A DNA stretch of 64,000 nucleotides. It comes from Acetobacter sp. UBA5411 (lineage in GTDB: Bacteria > Pseudomonadota > Alphaproteobacteria > Acetobacterales > Acetobacteraceae). Shown here piece by piece: positions 41,491 through 49,723 of the stretch (positions within the stretch are counted from its first letter, which is position 1; each line of letters begins with the position of its first letter). Below the pieces are notes generated by a model, which was not told the DNA's origin, ran no database searches, and saw only the letters and a program-made list of their open reading frames with translations. The position numbers and the translations under genes are program-made. Location of the stretch: the NCBI RefSeq assembly GCF_002409645.1, contig NZ_DHNR01000010.1:1-64000 (forward strand), written 5' to 3'.

Positions 41491-44256
41491 ATGACTATGA
41501 CGCAGCATGATCTTTTAAATGCCGACATGGCGCTTGCAAGAATGGTACTCTCTGAAGTCGGTGTCCTTGAACGCCAACTGGTCAGATGGATTGCGGAAAT
41601 GCGCCAGATTGACACAGATATTTTCAGGAACATTCAGTCTGCGTGGAAAGAACAAAGGCTTGCCACGCTCAACAGATATTACGGTGGCATAGCTCCACAA
41701 TCATTCATCAAAAGCCTTAATAACGATAACGCGCCACTCGAAACCTGCATGGCGACTGACCTGCCCAACATCGGACCACTACCGAAACCACCTGAATGGT
41801 TAGAGAAATTTTCCAATCTGGAAAATCGTCATGCACCGGACATGATCGCGACATATCGTATTCTCAATCAGATAACAAAACCCGCATCAGAATTGCATTT
41901 TGTTCCGGAACCGGGATTGCTGCGCTATTTAAGTTCATTCAGAAGCAGAGGAACAAGCCTGCCTGACGAACAATGGTTCGATCAGGCCGTGCAGGATCAA
42001 GAAACTCTCGCTCGCGACTTTCCGGCACTCTATTGGCTGGGGCGTGAGTCCGTATTACGGCGCGTTTCAGACATACCACTGGATGTAATGGACGCCCGTC
42101 TGGAGTTCTTCCAGACGCCCGACACACCACAACCATCACGAAAAACTTTATCCCGGTTCGCCAAAAGGCTTGCAGAACCGGATGGCACGCGCGAACTCGA
42201 CTTCGCACGCAATTTTCTCCAGGAATATTATCAGCTTTGCTCGTTACAGCCTTCCCATGCTCAACCTCTTGCGTCATCCCCTCTCTATCGGGCCGCCGTT
42301 CTTCCTTACTTTGTAGGACTCATTAAACGGGTCCATTCTGAAACCGGATCAATCCGGAAAACAGCAGACGCTTTCCTGCAAAACCCTTGGTATTTTAGCT
42401 TCCTCAATAGCAGATCAACCGAATATGGCATCATGCCATTTGGAGCATGCCGCAGTCTACGCACAAAAGATCCAGACGCCAGAAACTCCAGTACGAGAGA
42501 AGATATTAGCGATGATATCAGAGCAGGGTGTCTCTGTATGATAGCAGCCGCCCGTGACTCTGCTGATGTCGACTGGTTACTGCAGCAAGGTATTAACGCC
42601 CTTCAGAAAGAAAACGTTTGGGTCTTCAATCGCCTGGTTTCCACCATCGGCGCTATCGGCACACCGAACGCTCTTCGGGCACTGACTCAGCTGCGGGCAA
42701 AAACCCGTCACGCGACCATGCTGTCTCACCTCAATAAGATACTTGCACAAGCCTCCGCAGCTCTCGGCATGACGACTGTCGAAGCAGAGGAATTCATCGC
42801 GCTGGATCATGGGCTGGATGCACAGCACCGTCGCCGCGAAAGCCTCGTCGACGGTGTGTCAATTGTCCTGAGCATTGCGGAATCTGGTCAAGGCGTAATT
42901 CATTATGAGGATGCGACAGGCACTACTCTGAGCAAGCTGCCCGCAGCCATCCGCAAAGAAACGGGATGCGATGCGATTCTGCGCAGAACACGGGCGGACG
43001 CAAAGCAGCTTTCCGCCGATATGATGCTGCACCGTCAGAGGCTGGAACGGTCATGGGTGACCGGACAAACCTGGTCATGGCCGACCTTTGAGGAACGCTG
43101 GCTTCTTCACCCTGTGCTGGGATGGCTGGCGCGGCGGCAGATATGGTTGGTGGCCATGCCGGACAAACCGCTTCAAACCTGCATGATCAGACAGGATGGC
43201 ACACTGTTCGGACCTGACGGCAACACGATGCCCCCTCTTGCGCCCGATGCGCTTCTGAGCCTCTGGCACCCGCTACATGCTGCCGCGTCAGAGACTATCG
43301 CACAGTGGCGCGCAACTCTCACACATCTGCAGATCTCACAGCCCATCCGACAGGCTTGGCGGGAAACTTACACAATAACCCAGTCAGAACAGGAGACGTC
43401 CCCGGCCTCCTACCGCTACGCACGACGCATTCTGAATCAGGCTCAGGTTATCCAGATCGGGCGGCAGAGAGGCTGGCGCATCCGCACGCTGACTGGTCAC
43501 ATGCCTTCCAGTGAAAGTGCACCCTGGACATTTCAGGTGCCTGCTCACGGTGTCTATGTAGAGTTCCGGACGGGTGGTGTCGGCGACAGTAAGAATTCCG
43601 ATTGGTCGGGCGTTTTTACCCATGTCATGACCGACAGAATCAGGTTCTGTATCCTGAAAGATGAAGGCGACTGGAGCTATGACGGCGGCAAGAAACTGAG
43701 CGAAACAGGTACGCCAGTCCGTCTGGCTGACATCGATCGTATCGTTTTCTCAGAGGTGATGCGTGACGTTGATCTTATGGTGAGCGCAGCGGCCAGCAAT
43801 ATCACGTTCGATCCCGAAACGCTTTTCTCCATACCAGATCTCGCGCTCTGGCGTCGTCAGGAGGGCCTTGGAGACATCGCACTCCCCAAAGAACCTCATT
43901 TCGGAAGTATTGCTCTGGGTCGTAGGCAGCTTCTTGAAGCGCTGCTACCTGAAATCGACACAGACGGCGCAGTTTCCCTTGAAAAACATAACGCTCTTAT
44001 CAATGGAAAATGCCATCGGTATCGCATTCATCTGGGCAGCGGGGACATCATGGTCCTTCCGCAACAACGTCAACTGGTAGTGGAGAATAGGAAGCTGGCA
44101 TCCCTCAAAAAAGGTCTGCCCTCATATCGACCGCTACACGACGACGTACAGATGGATTCAATCCTGCAAAAGATCCTCATGTTGATACGGGATGACCGTA
44201 TCCGCGATCAGTCCATTCTGGATCAACTCAACGCTCTGGATGATGAGGCTGAATAG
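41491..44256 (+). CDS. DUF4132-containing protein (MolR-like)
   Basis: The 921-residue protein has a long helical N-terminal part with HEAT-like text near residue 385-415 (GTPNALRALTQLRAKTRH). A DUF4132-type domain follows at about 490-650 (LHPVLGWLARRQIWL, then LSLWHPLHAAASETIAQWRATL and ISQPIRQAWRE). The C-terminal domain ends with YRIHLGSGDIMVLPQQRQLVV, as in MolR-like proteins. No signal peptide is present. The frame opens at 41479, but AAGG at 41475 fits the ATG at 41491. The biochemical role of the family is not established. Codon use looks slightly more AT-rich than neighbouring housekeeping genes. Confidence 0.78.
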   Translation: MTMTQHDLLNADMALARMVLSEVGVLERQLVRWIAEMRQIDTDIFRNIQSAWKEQRLATLNRYYGGIAPQSFIKSLNNDNAPLETCMATDLPNIGPLPKPPEWLEKFSNLENRHAPDMIATYRILNQITKPASELHFVPEPGLLRYLSSFRSRGTSLPDEQWFDQAVQDQETLARDFPALYWLGRESVLRRVSDIPLDVMDARLEFFQTPDTPQPSRKTLSRFAKRLAEPDGTRELDFARNFLQEYYQLCSLQPSHAQPLASSPLYRAAVLPYFVGLIKRVHSETGSIRKTADAFLQNPWYFSFLNSRSTEYGIMPFGACRSLRTKDPDARNSSTREDISDDIRAGCLCMIAAARDSADVDWLLQQGINALQKENVWVFNRLVSTIGAIGTPNALRALTQLRAKTRHATMLSHLNKILAQASAALGMTTVEAEEFIALDHGLDAQHRRRESLVDGVSIVLSIAESGQGVIHYEDATGTTLSKLPAAIRKETGCDAILRRTRADAKQLSADMMLHRQRLERSWVTGQTWSWPTFEERWLLHPVLGWLARRQIWLVAMPDKPLQTCMIRQDGTLFGPDGNTMPPLAPDALLSLWHPLHAAASETIAQWRATLTHLQISQPIRQAWRETYTITQSEQETSPASYRYARRILNQAQVIQIGRQRGWRIRTLTGHMPSSESAPWTFQVPAHGVYVEFRTGGVGDSKNSDWSGVFTHVMTDRIRFCILKDEGDWSYDGGKKLSETGTPVRLADIDRIVFSEVMRDVDLMVSAAASNITFDPETLFSIPDLALWRRQEGLGDIALPKEPHFGSIALGRRQLLEALLPEIDTDGAVSLEKHNALINGKCHRYRIHLGSGDIMVLPQQRQLVVENRKLASLKKGLPSYRPLHDDVQMDSILQKILMLIRDDRIRDQSILDQLNALDDEAE

Positions 44257-44334
44257 TTCCCAAAGGTGCGCCGAGGCCGGGTTACCATACCTTTACCGGC
44301 CTGTGCCATTCAGGACGCAAGGAAACCCTGAAAC

Positions 44335-44694
44335 ATGCACCGACACTTCCCTCATCTTGCCCTGACCCTTTTTGTCATTTTTTGTATTGATTCACACTGG
44401 ACCGCTGCCCATTCAGTCAATCTGGAAGCGCTTCATCTTTCCTATGACGGATATTGTGAGACCGTCTCGCAGGCTTTAAAGAACTATGAGCCGAGCACAC
44501 CCGATGCCGCAGAAGCCAACAAGCGCTGGTGGAACGGAGCCATGGCTGCCGGTGGCATACCGCCTTACAATATCCAATATGACCACTACCGCATCATTGA
44601 TGAGTTCTTTGACGCCTGTCGTTCAAATCCACACACTCCGATCAAACCCATTATGAAGAAGATTGGTCTTCAGCATAGATGGATTCTGAATTAG
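44335..44694 (+). CDS. Small exported protein of unknown function
   Basis: The 119-residue product begins with a signal peptide (LALTLFVIFCIDSHWTAAHS). A short helical mature domain follows with two cysteines (GYCETVSQAL, FFDACRSNPH) that could form a disulfide. AAGGA ten bases before the ATG supports the start. It follows the DUF4132 gene by 78 bases on the same strand and may be co-transcribed. No family is recognised. Confidence 0.7.
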   Translation: MHRHFPHLALTLFVIFCIDSHWTAAHSVNLEALHLSYDGYCETVSQALKNYEPSTPDAAEANKRWWNGAMAAGGIPPYNIQYDHYRIIDEFFDACRSNPHTPIKPIMKKIGLQHRWILN

Positions 44695-44721
44695 GACGTC
44701 ACAGACAGGACATTTCGAGCA

Positions 44722-45663
44722 TCAAGTATCGTGAGGGTCAACGCTATGAAATCCGTATGTTTCATAGCGGGTTTTCATAACTCCATTTTCGACATCAACA
44801 ACCATGAAGCCTTCCGGCGTTCCATAGCGTGTTCCATGCCACCAGTTGCCGCTCACAGCACCGCCGGTGATATAGGGAACACCATGCCATTCGATCCGCT
44901 CCAGAATATGAGTATGTCCCTGTAGAACACCGATAATATTGTATCGATCGAACAACGGCAGCACGTCATAGGCATTTCTCACGCTCATGACATGATGTTT
45001 CGGTGGAACAGCCTGTGGCACGGCATACTCGGCGGCAGCAGTCACCAGCGGGATATGCGTGACGACAATGATCGGCATTCCAGCAGGTTGTGCCGCGAGA
45101 TCCCGTGTCAGCCAGCCAATCTGGGTGTCATCGATCCAGCCTTCATAACCACGATCTTCCGTGATCCCGATTGAGTCCAGCACAACGATATGGACGCCCT
45201 TGTGATCGAACGAATAATAAAGCTGCCCGAAATTATCTTTGAAAAACTTCTTTCCATATAAAGGATCAGTCGGTTCCACGCCGCTTTTCGCATAAACACC
45301 GAAGCAGTCATGATTCCCGATCGTATGATGAACAGGCAGCGAGAGGTCCTGCGCCGTCCTTTTGTAAAGATCGATCAGCATTGAGGCTCGTCCGGCATTC
45401 ACACCCAGCGCGTCAAACACATGGTCTCCGCCCTGAATGGCAAAATCTGCCCGGATGGAACGAGCTTTTGCAAAAGCCTGATGACAGCCACCAACCGCGT
45501 TCAGCTCCGGCTGAAGATGCGTGTCTGTGATGAACAGAAAGGAGAACGGCTTGTGAGGCCGCAGAGGCGGACGGACGGGAAGAGCCGCCCCTGCGCCGAT
45601 CGTCCTGATCAGACCCGCACCGCCCGCGAGCGACAGAAAAGTTCTTCTGTTGAGGTGAAACAT
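44722..45663 (-). CDS. Exported metallophosphoesterase (Tat signal)
   Basis: This calcineurin-like phosphoesterase has a twin-arginine signal (NRRTFLSLAGGAGL). The metal-site motifs are in order: FITDTHLQP, QGGDHVFD, HTIGNHDCFGVY, VVTHIPLV and LQGHTHILERI. It is probably a periplasmic phosphodiesterase or phosphatase of unknown substrate. The frame opens at 45696, but AGAGGG about nine bases before the ATG at 45663 and the position of the Tat motif favour the shorter form (313 residues). Confidence 0.86.
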   Translation of the reverse strand: MFHLNRRTFLSLAGGAGLIRTIGAGAALPVRPPLRPHKPFSFLFITDTHLQPELNAVGGCHQAFAKARSIRADFAIQGGDHVFDALGVNAGRASMLIDLYKRTAQDLSLPVHHTIGNHDCFGVYAKSGVEPTDPLYGKKFFKDNFGQLYYSFDHKGVHIVVLDSIGITEDRGYEGWIDDTQIGWLTRDLAAQPAGMPIIVVTHIPLVTAAAEYAVPQAVPPKHHVMSVRNAYDVLPLFDRYNIIGVLQGHTHILERIEWHGVPYITGGAVSGNWWHGTRYGTPEGFMVVDVENGVMKTRYETYGFHSVDPHDT

Positions 45664-45891
45664 TCGGGCCGCCCTCTTCCTGTCCACGCACGGCAAGACT
45701 GAAAAACCAGTCTGATCAGAATCCCGCCTCCATTCAAGCGTGTCACAAATGATTCATCTCTCGCACTGACAGCCGGAAAAGCCCTGTCGCCCGCTCGGCA
45801 CGAGGTCGTTTGATGGGGAAGTTTCTGAATGGGTTCTGTTACGCGGCGACATTCGCTATCTGAAACAATCAAACAGGAACGGAATGACAGA

Positions 45892-47046
45892 ATGAACAAG
45901 GCTCTGATCGCCCTTGCCCTCGGAGCGTTTGCTATTGGCGTGACGGAATTCACTCCCATGGGACTGCTTCCGGTTCTGGCGCATGGCGTCCACAGCAGCG
46001 TGCCGCAGGCGGGTGGACTGATCAGCGCCTATGCCTTCGGCGTCATGGCAGGCGCTCCGGTCATTACCCTCTTCCTCGCCCGGTACCCGCGCAAATATGC
46101 GCTGATCGGACTGATGATCCTCTACACCGTGGGCAATCTGACAGCCGCCGCCAGCCAGACTTACATGGAACTGCTTCTGGCCCGTGTTTTCACCAGCTTT
46201 TCGCATGGCGCGTTTTTCGGACTGGGGGCAGTCGAAGCGGCGAGCCTTGTTGATCGTTCCAAACGAGCCAGCGCCGTCGCCAGCATGTTCATGGGCCTGA
46301 CGATTGCGAACATCCTCGGCGTGCCTGCTGCGACATGGATGGGCGACACGCTGGGCTGGCGTCAGGCGTTCATGGCGATCTCGCTGCTTGGTCTGGTCGC
46401 GGCTACCGCCCTGTCCCTGTTTCTGCCGCTTGCCGAAGCCGGTCCGCGTCCGAACGCCGCGGCTGAGTTAAAAGTCATGGTCCGCCCCAACGTGCTGATG
46501 GCGCTGGGCCTGACGGTCATTGCTGCCGGCGCGATGTTTGAGCTCTACACCTATATCGTTCCAATGCTGGAAACCGTCACCCATGCCGGCCCCACACTAG
46601 TGACCATTGCGCTGATGCTGATCGGCGTCGGGTTCAGCGTCGGGAATATCGTGGGTGGAAAGGCCGCCGATATCTCCCTGACAAAAACGCTGCTCATCTT
46701 CTTCCCGATCCTCGGCCTGATCATGCTCGTCTTCCCCATCGCAGCACAAACGCCTGCTGGTGCTCTGATCGGCGTCTTCGTGTGGGGTATCGCCTGCTTC
46801 TCGCTTACCCCTGCCCTTCAGATGCGCACGATGCAGGCCGCGCACGAAGCGCCGGGACTGGCGTCTTCCATGAATATCGGCGCTTTCAATCTTGGCAACG
46901 CGCTGGGAGCGGCTTTGGGCGGCAGTGTTCTGTCGCTTGGATTGGGGTATTTTATGGTGTCGGCGCTTGGCCTCGGTCTGGCGGCGATTGGTGTTGTTAT
47001 GGTGCTGTTGTCCAGTCGGGGAAGGCTGTCGCCGGAGGCGGTGTGA
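45892..47046 (+). CDS. MFS transporter, DHA1-type exporter
   Basis: The 384-residue protein has about 12 hydrophobic segments. It starts with LIALALGAFAIGVTEFTPMGLLPVLA, the pattern of the sugar/purine/drug exporter branch (AraJ, PbuE and relatives). The inner-loop motif after TM2 is LFLARYPRKYALIGLMIL. An earlier in-frame start at 45829 lacks support; a GGA eight bases before the ATG at 45892 and the TM1 position fix the start. The substrate cannot be read from sequence. Confidence 0.85.
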   Translation: MNKALIALALGAFAIGVTEFTPMGLLPVLAHGVHSSVPQAGGLISAYAFGVMAGAPVITLFLARYPRKYALIGLMILYTVGNLTAAASQTYMELLLARVFTSFSHGAFFGLGAVEAASLVDRSKRASAVASMFMGLTIANILGVPAATWMGDTLGWRQAFMAISLLGLVAATALSLFLPLAEAGPRPNAAAELKVMVRPNVLMALGLTVIAAGAMFELYTYIVPMLETVTHAGPTLVTIALMLIGVGFSVGNIVGGKAADISLTKTLLIFFPILGLIMLVFPIAAQTPAGALIGVFVWGIACFSLTPALQMRTMQAAHEAPGLASSMNIGAFNLGNALGAALGGSVLSLGLGYFMVSALGLGLAAIGVVMVLLSSRGRLSPEAV

Positions 47047-47434
47047 AGCTTCCGCAGCAGCCTTAAGCCGGACTTAGGGGCGTCCCCTTAGCCATAAAGA
47101 ATCTGCAGGTGTCTCTCGTTCATACAAAGGGAGAAGCCAGTCATCTGGAACATAGAAGCGGCAATTTTGTCGGATCAGCGTTGCATTGGGTCAGTGTGTG
47201 CTGGTTGCCCCGCAAATACTTCAACATATGTTGTCTCAATCGACAGATTGTCGTGGTGTTGTCTTTCTCTTTTCTGACCTGAACATAGCCTTTGTCGCCT
47301 CTTCCTGCTTTCAAACAGACCAACAAACACATAGCGGTTATTTTAATGCATGGCGTCTCTTGTCACCATCGCTCGACAACTTATGCTTGTGCCTCATTGT
47401 CATGTGAAACCCCTCCCAGAGGAGCATAGGTCCA
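47047..47434. other. Upstream region of the peroxidase-encapsulin locus
   Basis: These 388 bases contain no convincing gene. They should hold the promoter and any oxidative-stress regulatory site for the encapsulin locus. A short GGGG-CGT-CCCC hairpin near 47077-47087 follows the MFS gene but lacks a T tract. Confidence 0.55.
47360..47387 (+). promoter_or_regulatory. Candidate promoter of the peroxidase-encapsulin locus
   Basis: TTGTCA (47360-47365) and TATGCT (47382-47387) are separated by 16 bases and end 47 bases before the peroxidase start. This is a match by eye to the sigma70 consensus. Confidence 0.35.
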
Positions 47435-48457
47435 TTGGCCACGCCTCAAGCCGTCGATACCAAACTGACTCAGGCCGCAATTTTTATGGTCGCCACCCTC
47501 AACGATGGCGTCTCCGCATCAGCTGCCATCCAGATACGTGATCTGCTCGGTGATCTGTCCTCTCTGGTGCGTGGTGTAGGATTTCGCATCCCTGATGGAC
47601 GTCTGAGCTGTATCACCGGAATCGGCTCCAACGCCTGGGACTTTCTGTTTGGCGCTCCACGTCCGAAGGATCTGCATCCGTTTCAGGAGATCCACGGGGT
47701 GCATGTCGCTCCTTCGACGCCCGGCGATTTCCTTTTCCACATCCGCGCAACCCGCATGGATCTCTGCTTTGAGCTGGCCAGCGTAATCGTCTCACGTCTG
47801 GAAGGCGTGGCGACGATTACCGATGAGGTGCATGGGTTCAAATATTTCGACGAACGAGACCTGCTTGGCTTTGTCGACGGCACGGAGAATCCCTCCGGTC
47901 AGGCGGCACTCGACGCAACGCTCATCGGCGATGAAGATCCTGCCTTTGCTGGCGGCAGCTATGTCATTGTTCAGAAATATCTGCATGACATGAAAAAATG
48001 GAACGCAATGCCGACCGAGACGCAGGAAGACGTCATTGGTCGCAAGAAGCTGTCCGATATTGAACTCGCCGACAGCGCCAAGAAAAGCTACGCCCACAAT
48101 GTGCTGACAAATATTGAGGAAAATGGGCAGCAGCTTCAGATTCTTCGTGACAACATGCCTTTCGGCAAACCCGGTCAGGGCGAGTTCGGCACCTACTTCA
48201 TCGGCTATTCCCGCTCTCCGGCGCGGACGGAGCAGATGTTGCAGAACATGTTTGTGGGAAAGCCGCCGGGCAACTACGACCGGCTTCTCGATGTCAGCAC
48301 AGCCGTCACCGGAACGCTGTTCTTCATCCCGACATCCGATTTTCTGGATGGCGCCCCTGACCTTGCTCCGCTGGAGAGCGTGCCCGCAACACCAGAGACG
48401 CAGCCAGACCAGACCGACACCTCCCTGAGCATCGGCTCACTGAAAGAGGAACAATAA
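47435..48457 (+). CDS. DyP-type peroxidase, encapsulin cargo
   Basis: This dye-decolorising heme peroxidase has 340 residues. The distal-site motif GFVDGTENP lies near residue 145. The presumed proximal His is in SYAHNVLTN near 222, and the distal Arg is in FIGYSRSPART. After the fold, a Pro/Thr/Asp-rich linker leads to the C-terminal peptide TSLSIGSLKEEQ. This is the Leu-x-Ile-Gly-Ser-Leu type of tag that loads cargo into encapsulin shells. The start is a TTG, supported by GAGGAG ten bases upstream. The encapsulin gene begins one base after its stop. Confidence 0.95.
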   Translation: MATPQAVDTKLTQAAIFMVATLNDGVSASAAIQIRDLLGDLSSLVRGVGFRIPDGRLSCITGIGSNAWDFLFGAPRPKDLHPFQEIHGVHVAPSTPGDFLFHIRATRMDLCFELASVIVSRLEGVATITDEVHGFKYFDERDLLGFVDGTENPSGQAALDATLIGDEDPAFAGGSYVIVQKYLHDMKKWNAMPTETQEDVIGRKKLSDIELADSAKKSYAHNVLTNIEENGQQLQILRDNMPFGKPGQGEFGTYFIGYSRSPARTEQMLQNMFVGKPPGNYDRLLDVSTAVTGTLFFIPTSDFLDGAPDLAPLESVPATPETQPDQTDTSLSIGSLKEEQ

Positions 48458-48458
48458 T

Positions 48459-49274
48459 ATGAACAATCTTCATCGCCATCTCGCCCCCATTTCCGGTGCT
48501 GCCTGGAAGGAAATCGAAGAGGAAGCCTCGCGCACCCTTCGACGTCATCTTGCCGGACGGCGCGTGGTCGATACGTCCGAGCCACATGGTGAGGCGTTCG
48601 CCGGTGTCGGGACAGGCCGCTTCAGTACGATCGAAACACCAGATGCAGGTATCCGCGCCGTGAAGCGCGAAGTGCTGCCTCTCGTTGAACTGCGGGTTCC
48701 CTTCACCCTGTCGCGTGAAGAGATCGACGCCGTAGACCGTGGTTCGCTGGATTCAGACTGGCAGCCGGTGAAAGATGCCGCGAAGAAAATCGCCTACGCG
48801 GAAGATCGCGCCATTTTCGACGGTTATGCGGCTGCTGGCATCGAAGGCATCCGCAAAGGCACCTCCAACGCCCATCTGAAGCTGCCCTCTTCCGCCAAGG
48901 ATTATTCTTACGTCATTACCGAAGCGCTCGACGCCCTGCGTCTTGCAGGCGTAAACGGCCCCTATTCGATCGTTCTGGGTGCGCAGGCGTGGCTGGCCGT
49001 GAACGGCGGCGATGATGAGGGCTACCCGGTCCGCAAGCACATCGAAAGCCTGATCGACGGAAAGCTCATCTGGGCTCCGGCCATTGAGGGTGCGTTTGTT
49101 GTCTCCATGCGTGGCGGTGATCTGGCGCTGGATATCGGTCAGGATTTCTCGATCGGCTATCTGAGCCACACGGCGGAGACAGTCGAACTTTACCTGCAGG
49201 AAAGCTTCGTTTTCCGTGTTCTGACCAGCGAAGCGACGGTCGCCATTGATGCAGCCTCGAAGCCAGCCTCCTGA
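48459..49274 (+). CDS. Encapsulin shell protein (family 1, linocin-like)
   Basis: Encapsulins are HK97-fold proteins that self-assemble into icosahedral protein compartments around tagged cargo. The 271 residues follow the family 1 pattern: NNLHRHLAPISGAAWKEIEEEA at the N-terminus, which forms the cargo-binding face. Then come LPLVELRVPFTLSREEIDA, WQPVKDAAKKIAYAEDRAIF, IVLGAQAWLAV and LDIGQDFSIGYLSHTAETVE. The length suits a 60-subunit T=1 shell (inference). With the tagged peroxidase one base upstream it forms a peroxidase nanocompartment, probably for peroxide defence. Confidence 0.95.
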   Translation: MNNLHRHLAPISGAAWKEIEEEASRTLRRHLAGRRVVDTSEPHGEAFAGVGTGRFSTIETPDAGIRAVKREVLPLVELRVPFTLSREEIDAVDRGSLDSDWQPVKDAAKKIAYAEDRAIFDGYAAAGIEGIRKGTSNAHLKLPSSAKDYSYVITEALDALRLAGVNGPYSIVLGAQAWLAVNGGDDEGYPVRKHIESLIDGKLIWAPAIEGAFVVSMRGGDLALDIGQDFSIGYLSHTAETVELYLQESFVFRVLTSEATVAIDAASKPAS

Positions 49275-49389
49275 ACACTGCAACCATTTGCCTGCCATGC
49301 TCTTTAATGTTTTGCAATGCTTCAGAAATGATGTGAAACTTTCTGGAGCATGTCATGCGTTTCTGCATGATTTCTGAGAAGGACACACC

Positions 49390-49632
49390 ATGGCACACGA
49401 CCGCGCACCCCACGCTTCCAGTTCGCTTCACGATCTGGCTCGCAAAGCGACACACTCCCCGAAGCTCCTGACGAAGGAAGAAGTTATCCTTCTTGCCGAG
49501 CATGTGCTGAAAGGCGGAGAGCACGCCACCGAGCAGGAGAAGGAAATCGCGAAAAAGGCGACCCATAATCCGGAAGGCATGGAAGCCAGTGAACTGGCTC
49601 TGCTTGGCAAAAAGACGCTTGACGTCAAATAA
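49390..49632 (+). CDS. 80-residue internally duplicated protein downstream of encapsulin
   Basis: AAGGA six bases before the ATG supports this small gene. The protein is soluble and helical, with two similar halves: ARKATHSPKLLTKEEVILLA (about 17-36) and AKKATHNPEGMEASELALLG (about 53-72). Each half starts with A-[KR]-K-A-T-H-[SN]-P. It has no signal peptide and does not carry the cargo tag of the peroxidase. It lies 115 bases after encapsulin and before a strong hairpin, so it may belong to the same transcript. The function is unknown. Confidence 0.7.
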   Translation: MAHDRAPHASSSLHDLARKATHSPKLLTKEEVILLAEHVLKGGEHATEQEKEIAKKATHNPEGMEASELALLGKKTLDVK

Positions 49633-49655
49633 AGCAGTTTTCTGATTTCAGAATG

Positions 49656-49691
49656 GACAGGGGCGTCTTTCTCATGAGAGACGCCCCTGTC
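49656..49691. terminator. Bidirectional hairpin terminator
   Basis: GACAGGGGCGTCT (49656-49668) pairs perfectly over 13 bases with AGACGCCCCTGTC (49679-49691), with a ten-base loop. It lies between the convergent encapsulin locus and the Hint adhesin gene and probably ends both transcripts. The T tract is weak on the plus strand. Confidence 0.7.
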
Positions 49692-49723
49692 TATTTATAG
49701 CGTTTCAGACTTGCAGACAGTCC

